A stretch of DNA of 5,101 nt, taken from contig MHKJ01000053.1 of NCBI GenBank assembly GCA_001818355.1, forward strand, positions 9,794 to 14,894, read 5' to 3'. The translations under genes were made by a program, and so were the position numbers. Under the pieces are notes generated by a model that saw only the letters and a list, made by a program, of their open reading frames with translations, searched no databases and had not been told where the DNA came from. The DNA is from Candidatus Kerfeldbacteria bacterium RIFOXYC2_FULL_38_9 (lineage in GTDB: Bacteria; Patescibacteriota; Patescibacteriia; UBA9570; XYC2-FULL-38-9). Position 1 is the first letter of the stretch, and the number at the start of each line of letters is the position of its first letter. Below, piece by piece: positions 1 to 5,101 of this stretch.

Positions 1-482
1 CATGATGTGGGTTGAAAAATTGGTGTATCTGTACGAGTAAAGCCCTCTTGATGCAAAAATTCCTCAATTCGCCAAGTAATTTCATCGCGAATCCGAAGTA
101 TCGCCCAGGGTGTTTTGGAACGCAAATATAAGTGACGATTTTCAAACAAAAAATCCGGTCCGTGTTCTTTTTTGCCAATGGGATAGTTCTGCGCCAATTG
201 CATCACTTTGATATCTTGCACTTGTATTTCGTACTCTTCTTTTTTGGGATGTTTGGAAACTCGTCCCAAAATTTCCACCGAAGATTCTTGAGTTAAATTT
301 TGAGCTGTGTCCCACACCGGTTGCGGAACTTCATTTTGAGAAACAATAGCCTGTACAAAACCAGAACCGTCACGCAATTGTAAAAAAGTTATTTTGCCGC
401 TAGAACGCTGATTGCAAACCCAACCCTTAAGGGTTACCTCTTCTTCCACTTGGTTTACTAATTGAGAAATTTTAGTGTACAT
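1..482 (-). CDS. asnS: Asparaginyl-tRNA synthetase, N-terminal part (cut by window edge)
   Basis: This is the first 160 codons of a class IIb aminoacyl-tRNA synthetase that charges tRNA-Asn with asparagine in the cytoplasm; the rest lies beyond the left edge. Residues about 16-98 form the OB-fold anticodon-binding domain, with the typical stretch GWVCNQRSSGKITFLQLRDG at 20-39. The AsnRS signature YPIGKKEHGPDFL (100-112) follows, then NRHLYLRS (115-122), which opens the catalytic domain. The stretch TDTPIFQPTS (151-160) precedes a codon beginning TG, which fits the Cys usual in AsnRS at the start of its CEGT-like motif. The KKEHG stretch argues against the related archaeal-type AspRS. The ATG at 482-480 puts the OB domain at the expected distance and is the only good start. 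No Shine-Dalgarno sequence is visible. The gene starts 15 bases after the stop of the 247-residue gene, so the two are probably co-transcribed. Confidence 0.94.
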   Translation of the reverse strand, partial: MYTKISQLVNQVEEEVTLKGWVCNQRSSGKITFLQLRDGSGFVQAIVSQNEVPQPVWDTAQNLTQESSVEILGRVSKHPKKEEYEIQVQDIKVMQLAQNYPIGKKEHGPDFLFENRHLYLRSKTPWAILRIRDEITWRIEEFLHQEGFTRTDTPIFQPTS

Positions 483-497
483 AATTTATGTGATAGA

Positions 498-1241
498 TTA
501 TTTTTCTTTATCTTCTTCTCTTTTCTGCAAAATAGCCACGGCTTTTTCCATGGCAATATTCTGTTTTCTAACTTGCTCAAAACGTAAAATAGCTAAATGC
601 TCTTCCACGTGATCCAAAAGCTCAGCGCGATCTGTTGGTCGCAAATAGGTAAATTGAAACTCTTTTAAAGCCTTGATGGTGGGTGGCATGCGGGTGTCCG
701 CATCAATAGAAATTCGGAAGGCGTATTTTAAAACGTCGCTGGCGCGCTCTTCGGAATATTTATGATCTAAATATTTACAAAAACGGATCATTTCAGTTAA
801 CAACCCTTCAATTTCGTCAAACCGCTCCGCGATAATTTTTCCCGGTATAATATATTCTTTATAATCCGCCTCAATTAAATCCACCATATCATCTTCCCCA
901 TTTTGAATATCAAATCTCATTTGCGCCAAAAAATCTTCTACTAAAAAATTCACTAAATCAATACCAATAGTTTCAGCCGCCGCAACATAAGCAAAAAATT
1001 CCGACTTCACTAAAGGATTGCGTAATGATTCAAACGGAGCCGAAAACAAAGCAAACAATAAATTACGGTCGGAAATTTGCCGTTCTAGCTCGTCATATTC
1101 CAAAATACTTTTGGCTAAATCTTCTACTTTAGTTAAGGTATATTGCTTAGCAATTAAAGCCTGAAGTTTTTTTTCATATTCTTCAATTTGTTTTTGCAGT
1201 TCTTGTTTGGTTTTAAAAATTTGTTCGCCGGTTATATTCAT
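498..1241 (-). CDS. Hypothetical helical protein, 247 aa, family not recognised
   Basis: I do not recognise this protein. It is a complete frame from ATG at 1241-1239 to TAA. It has no signal peptide and no convincing membrane helix, so it is probably cytoplasmic. Residues about 6-58 are rich in Glu, Lys, Gln and Leu with heptad-like spacing and probably form a coiled coil. The middle (about 60-170) looks like an acidic helical bundle, including a patch NGEDDMVDLIEADYKEY at 114-130. The C-terminus (about 205-247) is another charged helix ending in Lys/Glu. Only one Cys (155) is present and no clustered catalytic or metal-binding motif stands out. The absence of zinc fingers, Walker motifs or a helix-turn-helix gives no functional clue. 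It lies 16 bases after the P-type ATPase stop and 15 bases before asnS, which suggests co-transcription with both. A structural or adaptor role is possible but not shown. The frame is a real gene because it is long, has ordinary amino-acid composition and is tightly packed between two known genes. Confidence 0.85.
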   Translation of the reverse strand: MNITGEQIFKTKQELQKQIEEYEKKLQALIAKQYTLTKVEDLAKSILEYDELERQISDRNLLFALFSAPFESLRNPLVKSEFFAYVAAAETIGIDLVNFLVEDFLAQMRFDIQNGEDDMVDLIEADYKEYIIPGKIIAERFDEIEGLLTEMIRFCKYLDHKYSEERASDVLKYAFRISIDADTRMPPTIKALKEFQFTYLRPTDRAELLDHVEEHLAILRFEQVRKQNIAMEKAVAILQKREEDKEK

Positions 1242-1257
1242 ATTTTTTTAGTAAATT

Positions 1258-3948
1258 TTAAGCAACTCTTTTGACAGGCAAATCATGGGTACGGTTTTTG
1301 ACCATAAAAATATATTTTATGATCTCAGTCAAGATTATAACAAAAATTGCCGATATTAACACTATTGTCCACTCAAAAAATCCAATAGCTACTGTATGTA
1401 AAAATTTCTGTAAAAAGGGCAAATATATTCCGGCTAGCTGGATCAAAAGAGCACCTAAAACAGAAACAATCAACCAGGGATTACTATAAAAAGTTTTATG
1501 AATAATAGAGTGGCGCAAGGTGCGAATGGAAAAAACATACAACAACGAATCAATGGCCAAGGAAGCAAAAACCACGGTACGTGCTAAAGCCAGGTCGTTG
1601 GTAGTTTTCCAAAAATACCAAAAAATGAAAATATTCCCCACTCCAGTAAATACGGAAACTAGAAGAACCAGCCATTTCATTTCCGCGTTCATAACAGGTT
1701 CAGCCAAAGGACGGGGAGCATCATTCATAATTTCTTTTTCTTTAGGATCAACAGTTAAGGCCACTCCGGGAAAACCGTCGCCCACTAAGTTGATCCACAA
1801 AATTTGAGCGGCGAGCAAGGGCAAGGGAATGCCTATCAGTAAAGACAGAATAATTAAAATGACTTCGGAAAAAGAATCGGAAAGCAAAAAAACCAAAACT
1901 TTACGAATATTGTCAAATATTCCCCGGCCCTCTTCGATAGCGGCCACCATGGTTTCAAAATTATCATCAAGTAAAACAATATCAGCCGTTTCCTTGGCGA
2001 CATCGGTGCCGCTACCTAAGGCCACGCCAATATTGGCCGCTTTTAAAGCCGGCGCGTCATTTACGCCATCACCGGTCATAGCCACCACTTGACCGTGTGC
2101 CTGCCAAGCTCGAATAATATTTAACTTATCTTCCGGAGAAACCCGGGCGTAAACTGAAATTTGTTGCACTTTTTTATTCAGTTCTTCCTGGGTCATTTGG
2201 TGTAATTCTTCACCTTCTAAAATATTTTCACTGCGTGCTTTAAGATGCAGTTCTTTGGCAATAGCTTGCGCGGTTAACTTATGATCACCGCTGATGATAA
2301 TAGTTTTGATGCCGGCACTTTTCGTTTTGGCAAAAATTTTGGCAATGTTGGGGCGTAAAGGATCTTTAATGCCCACAAAACCCACAAAAGTAAGATCTGT
2401 ACAATCCGTTACCATTAGCTCTTTCATCGACCTTTGATCTTTATAAGCTAAAGCCAAAATGCGCAGACCGGCTTGAGAAAATTCTTTAAATTTTTGGTTA
2501 AATTTTCTTTGTTGAGACAAAGAAAAATCTTCCACTCCGCTACCCCTTCTAATTTTAGTGCACATTTTAATAACTTTTTCCGGAGCTCCTTTTACATAAA
2601 TACGTCGTCCATATTTAGGATGGGCGTGCAGAGTAGCCATAAACTTTATTTGCGAATCAAAAGGAATAGCGGATAAACGCGGTTCTTCTTTTCTTATTTT
2701 ATGAACATCCATGCCAATATTTAAACCCGCGCGCAATAAAGCGCGTTCGGTTAAATTGCCCACCACTACGGCTTCTTGCAAATCTGACTCATTCTGCACC
2801 AAGTGCGCGTCGTTACAAAGCATACCGATATTTAAAGCAAAAATTATCTCTCTTAAACCCTTGTCTTCGTGACGCTCCACTTCTTCCGGTAAATTATTAA
2901 AATGATAATCGGCTGTGACCAAAGAAACCACCTGCATGTTGCCTTCGGTGATGGTGCCGGTTTTGTCCGTGCAAATAACACTGGTCGAGCCTAAAGTTTC
3001 GGCCGCCTGTAAATTACGCACCAAAGCCTGACGTTTTAAAATTCTTTGCATGCCTAAGGCGAGAATAATCGTAACTGCCACCACCAACCCTTCCGGAATG
3101 GCAGAAACCGCAATGGCCACAGCGGTAGTAAAAATTTCCACAAAAGGCATACCCTTAATTAAACCAATCGCTAAAATAACCAAACAAATAATAATCACTG
3201 TGATACCAACACTGCGCGCAAAATTATTTAATTTTTTTTGCAAAGGAGTGATTTCGTCTTTAGTTTCTGTTAATAATTTGGCAATTTTACCAATTTCAGT
3301 GTGTTCACCGGTGTTGATAACCACAGCTGTGGCAGACCCCTTGGTAACGGTTGTACCGGTAAAAATCGTATTATAACGATCACCAACCAAAGCCGAGGGA
3401 TTAACCGGATCTAAACCTTTTTTCACTTCAGCTGATTCTCCGGTCAAAGACGCCTCATTGGTTTCTAAATTAGTAAGCTCCAATAAATGCGCATCAGCTG
3501 GAATTTTATCTCCAGCATCAAGCAAAATAATATCGCCGGGAACAAGTTGAGAAGCTTTAATAAGTTGCTCCTCGTTTTGACGCACTACTTTGGCCGTAGG
3601 AGTAATAACCTGACGCAAGGCGGCTAAAGATTTTTCCGCTTTCATTTCCTGGATGAAACCGACTACCACATTTATCAAAACAGCGGCTAAAATAATATAA
3701 GCATCGGTAATGTCATGTAAAAAATAACTAATAAAGGCCGAACAAATTAAAATGATAATCAAAAAACCGCGCAACTGGTTGAAAAACAAAGAAACCCAGG
3801 TTTTACGAAGGGGTTTTGGTAAGCTATTAAGACCGTGGGGTTTTAAACGTTCTGCCGCCGTTTTGGCAGATAAACCCTGAAAAGAGGCGGATAATTGAGA
3901 TAAAACCTCTTTGCCGTTTAAAGTATAATAAGCGGAATCTTTAATCAT
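1258..3948 (-). CDS. Cation-translocating P-type ATPase, Ca2+-ATPase (type IIA/PacL-like)
   Basis: This membrane pump uses ATP to export a cation, most likely Ca2+, through an aspartyl-phosphate intermediate. At 896 residues it has the usual length for bacterial SERCA/PMCA-like pumps. Order: N-terminal cation-ATPase domain (about 5-50); M1-M2 (53-100); actuator domain with TGES at 169-172; M3-M4 (247-299) with the ion-site PEGL at 285-288; phosphorylation motif DKTGT at 328-332 (phospho-Asp 328); nucleotide-binding domain with KGAP at 453-456; DPLRP at 529-533; SGDH at 553-556; TGDGVNDAP at 625-633; M5-M10 (683-881). All catalytic residues are present. By alignment with SERCA from memory, M4 Glu286, M5 Glu695, M6 Asn720 and Asp724 are kept, while the positions of Asn768 and Thr799 are Ser692 and Gly723, so the number of ions carried or the ion itself could differ. 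The ATG at 3948 gives a normal N-terminus; no Shine-Dalgarno sequence is clear. It lies 38 bases after the oxygenase-like gene. Confidence 0.95.
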   Translation of the reverse strand: MIKDSAYYTLNGKEVLSQLSASFQGLSAKTAAERLKPHGLNSLPKPLRKTWVSLFFNQLRGFLIIILICSAFISYFLHDITDAYIILAAVLINVVVGFIQEMKAEKSLAALRQVITPTAKVVRQNEEQLIKASQLVPGDIILLDAGDKIPADAHLLELTNLETNEASLTGESAEVKKGLDPVNPSALVGDRYNTIFTGTTVTKGSATAVVINTGEHTEIGKIAKLLTETKDEITPLQKKLNNFARSVGITVIIICLVILAIGLIKGMPFVEIFTTAVAIAVSAIPEGLVVAVTIILALGMQRILKRQALVRNLQAAETLGSTSVICTDKTGTITEGNMQVVSLVTADYHFNNLPEEVERHEDKGLREIIFALNIGMLCNDAHLVQNESDLQEAVVVGNLTERALLRAGLNIGMDVHKIRKEEPRLSAIPFDSQIKFMATLHAHPKYGRRIYVKGAPEKVIKMCTKIRRGSGVEDFSLSQQRKFNQKFKEFSQAGLRILALAYKDQRSMKELMVTDCTDLTFVGFVGIKDPLRPNIAKIFAKTKSAGIKTIIISGDHKLTAQAIAKELHLKARSENILEGEELHQMTQEELNKKVQQISVYARVSPEDKLNIIRAWQAHGQVVAMTGDGVNDAPALKAANIGVALGSGTDVAKETADIVLLDDNFETMVAAIEEGRGIFDNIRKVLVFLLSDSFSEVILIILSLLIGIPLPLLAAQILWINLVGDGFPGVALTVDPKEKEIMNDAPRPLAEPVMNAEMKWLVLLVSVFTGVGNIFIFWYFWKTTNDLALARTVVFASLAIDSLLYVFSIRTLRHSIIHKTFYSNPWLIVSVLGALLIQLAGIYLPFLQKFLHTVAIGFFEWTIVLISAIFVIILTEIIKYIFMVKNRTHDLPVKRVA

Positions 3949-3956
3949 CTACTGCC

Positions 3957-3962
3957 AGTATA
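3957..3962 (-). promoter_or_regulatory. Possible -10 box (TATACT) just upstream of the ATPase gene
   Basis: On the minus strand the short spacer holds TATACT, one mismatch from the sigma-70 -10 consensus, ending 8 bases before the ATPase ATG. No good -35 hexamer is seen at 16-18 bases upstream. If used, transcription would begin within one or two bases of the start codon and give a nearly leaderless mRNA. In an AT-rich spacer this match could be chance, and readthrough from the upstream gene is the alternative. Confidence 0.3.
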
Positions 3963-3986
3963 ACAAAAAATAACCGAAAAATCCAG

Positions 3987-4982
3987 TTAATACTTAAGAC
4001 CGATCGCGCGTAAGCGTTCATCAAATAAAGCGCCAGCGGTCGCGTCTGAATATTTTTTTGGATGCTCGTTATCAATACAAGAAGGCAAAACACTTAATTC
4101 AAAATCTTCATGCGGATGCAAATAAAGAGAAACAATATACTGAGAATGAAGTGAAGATTGAGACAAAGAATTTACTACTCGAAAATTAGCCGAGGGTAAC
4201 TTATCATTAGTCAACCAAGCCAGCATATCACCTACGGCCAAAATATACTTTTCTTGGGAAAAGGCTATCGGCAACCAATTTTGACGGCGACGCTGAGGAT
4301 AATCTAATCCTTGTAAAGCATCAAAATTACGACCCAAAGCTAAAGTTAAAAAATTAATATTGGTATGTTCGGCCGTGCGCATGGACTTTTGCAAATATTT
4401 TTCTTGCTTAGATAATTGATAATGATGCAAAACACGCAATAAAGTGTGGTTGGAATTATAAACAATTTGATCAAAATAATCTTCCGGCAGATCAAGATAT
4501 AAAGCTAATAAATGCATAATTTTCACTCCTTCTAAATAAAACCTTTCATAGCTTTCCAAACAACTATTGCGAAAAGTAGGAATTTCTTCCGGCCAAATAT
4601 TTTCAAAATAACTGCCTTCTTTAGCTTCATAAGTCCTCAGCTCTCGACCGGCGCTGAAAAATTCTTTTAGATCACCCACTTGTGTTTTTTTGGAACGCTC
4701 TCTTCCTTTGCTCACATAACCACGTTCACCGCATAATTGCGGATGTTCATATTTTTGTTTTATTTCATTTGGCAAAGAAAAAAATTTAGCCGTATCATTA
4801 AAAATTTGATTATTCAAATCAACCGGTAAAAAATTATTTTCCATTAACACAAACCCGTGTTCATGCAGAGCCTGACCAAGATTTTGAGAAAAATTTTTTT
4901 TGCTGGAGAGGCTCCCCCAATCACATTGCACAAGACTTAAAGTGGGAATGGAATTTTTTGGTTTGTTAATATAAAAATTCAT
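3987..4982 (-). CDS. Isopenicillin-N-synthase-like 2OG-Fe(II) oxygenase-fold protein with degenerate active site
   Basis: This 331-residue protein matches the isopenicillin N synthase/plant-type 2-oxoglutarate oxygenase family in length and layout, and is probably cytoplasmic. The N-terminal DIOX_N-like domain spans about 12-118: IPTLSL (12-17), GQALHEHGFVLMEN (36-49), the FFSLPNEIKQKY stretch (67-78), RGYVSKG (87-93) and DLKEFFSAGRE (104-114). The C-terminal jelly-roll domain spans about 178-292: LRVLHHY (182-188), RTAEHTNINFLTLALG (202-217), VGDMLAWLTNDKLPSANFRVVN (from 250) and YLHP (287-290). The family normally binds iron with HxD and a distal His before RVVN, and 2-oxoglutarate with RxS. 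Here those positions are His206, Asn208, Phe267, Gln281 and Ile283, so only the first His remains. Oxygenase activity of the usual kind is therefore doubtful, yet the frame is intact. The ATG at 4982-4980 is the natural start; no Shine-Dalgarno sequence precedes it. Family assignment is confident, but no substrate or pathway can be named. Confidence 0.85.
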   Translation of the reverse strand: MNFYINKPKNSIPTLSLVQCDWGSLSSKKNFSQNLGQALHEHGFVLMENNFLPVDLNNQIFNDTAKFFSLPNEIKQKYEHPQLCGERGYVSKGRERSKKTQVGDLKEFFSAGRELRTYEAKEGSYFENIWPEEIPTFRNSCLESYERFYLEGVKIMHLLALYLDLPEDYFDQIVYNSNHTLLRVLHHYQLSKQEKYLQKSMRTAEHTNINFLTLALGRNFDALQGLDYPQRRRQNWLPIAFSQEKYILAVGDMLAWLTNDKLPSANFRVVNSLSQSSLHSQYIVSLYLHPHEDFELSVLPSCIDNEHPKKYSDATAGALFDERLRAIGLKY

Positions 4983-4999
4983 AAAAAATATATAAATGT

Positions 5000-5005
5000 A
5001 TTATA
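5000..5005 (-). promoter_or_regulatory. Probable -10 box (TATAAT) for the oxygenase-like gene
   Basis: The minus strand carries a perfect TATAAT 17 bases upstream of the ATG at 4982, in the 69-base spacer after the tRNA gene. Transcription would be expected to start near 4993, leaving a leader of about 11 bases with no Shine-Dalgarno sequence. The -35 region is weak: TTTTGG at 5023-5028 with 17-base spacing is the nearest candidate. This could drive the oxygenase-like gene and possibly the genes downstream. The spacer is AT-rich, so a chance match is possible. Confidence 0.45.
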
Positions 5006-5051
5006 AGAATAGCACATTGAAACCAAAACACTAAATTGAATATTGGGAATA

Positions 5052-5101
5052 TGGGACGTGAAGGACTCGAACCTTCGACCATCAGCTTAAAAGGCTGTTG
5101 C
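5052..5101 (-). tRNA. tRNA-Lys(UUU), 3' part (5' half beyond window edge)
   Basis: The 3' two thirds of a lysine tRNA read leftward into the window. The anticodon loop is CTTTTAA (5087-5093) with anticodon TTT at 5089-5091. The anticodon stem has four Watson-Crick pairs (CAGC with GCTG) and an A·A mismatch at the 27-43 position. A five-base variable loop TGGTC follows, then a perfect T arm of GAAGG and CCTTC around the loop TTCGAGT. The 3' acceptor strand is ACGTCCC with discriminator A at 5052. CCA is not encoded (the next bases are TAT), so it would have to be added by a CCA-adding enzyme. The D arm and 5' acceptor strand lie outside the window and cannot be checked. Confidence 0.93.

Noticed and set aside
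1..482. Aspartyl-tRNA synthetase as the identity of the left-edge gene
   Set aside because: The KKEHGPDFL and NRHLYLRS stretches and the RSSGKITFLQLRDG OB-fold motif are characteristic of AsnRS, whereas AspRS has different sequences at these places.
1255..1260. TAAAAT upstream of the 247-residue gene as a -10 box
   Set aside because: It overlaps the ATPase stop codon in AT-rich sequence and has no -35-like hexamer at 17 bases, so it is not distinguishable from chance.
1271..3376. Five plus-strand open frames (1271-1489, 1520-1807, 1829-2092, 2473-2676, 3050-3376)
   Set aside because: All lie inside the ATPase gene on the opposite strand, have low-complexity Ser/Thr/Lys/Ile-rich translations and no family motifs. 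They are antisense shadows of a strongly conserved coding region.
3955..3994. AGTAT at 3958-3961 region and ATACT at 3991-3994 as an inverted repeat that might form a terminator
   Set aside because: The arms are about five bases, AT-rich, about 30 bases apart and not followed by a T run in the transcribed direction, so no stable hairpin is expected.
3987..4982. Calling the oxygenase-like gene a pseudogene
   Set aside because: The frame is full length with no stop or frameshift and its flanking fold motifs are well kept. Loss is confined to active-site positions, which fits a retained pseudoenzyme better than decay.
5039..5055. Imperfect direct repeat AATATTGGG / AATATGGG next to the tRNA 3' end, considered as an integration-site remnant
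   Set aside because: The units are only 8-9 bases, imperfect and adjacent; one overlaps the tRNA acceptor end. No integrase gene or longer copy of the tRNA end is in the window.

Overview
The window is a compact, AT-rich bacterial segment in which every supported gene lies on the minus strand. In transcription order, from the right edge leftward, it holds the 3' end of a tRNA-Lys(UUU) gene, an isopenicillin-N-synthase-like 2OG-Fe(II) oxygenase-fold protein, a Ca2+-type P-type ATPase, an unrecognised 247-residue helical protein, and the 5' part of asparaginyl-tRNA synthetase (asnS), which runs off the left edge. Intergenic gaps are short (69, 38, 16 and 15 bases). The small plus-strand reading frames are shadows of these genes.

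The lineage cannot be fixed from 5 kb. AT-rich composition, short gaps, TAA stops on all three complete genes, no clear Shine-Dalgarno sequence before any start, and a tRNA without an encoded CCA end would all fit a small-genome uncultured bacterium such as Patescibacteria/CPR. That is an inference. The standard genetic code reads through all genes without internal stops.

Region by region: 5052-5101 is tRNA-Lys; 4983-5051 is a spacer with a TATAAT -10 box; 3987-4982 is the oxygenase-like gene; 3949-3986 is a spacer with a TATACT box close to the ATPase start; 1258-3948 is the P-type ATPase with all its catalytic motifs; 498-1241 is the orphan gene; 1-482 is asnS. No stretch of 300 bases lacks a gene. 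No mobile element, CRISPR array or convincing terminator was seen.

The genes do not form an obvious single pathway: two concern translation (tRNA-Lys, asnS), one pumps cations, and two have no assignable role. The strongest observation is that the oxygenase-like protein keeps its family's fold motifs but has lost most of the expected active-site residues: the metal-binding aspartate reads Asn, the distal histidine reads Phe, and the 2-oxoglutarate-binding Arg and Ser read Gln and Ile. The reading frame is intact, so it looks like a retained pseudoenzyme or a protein with altered chemistry, not a decaying gene.
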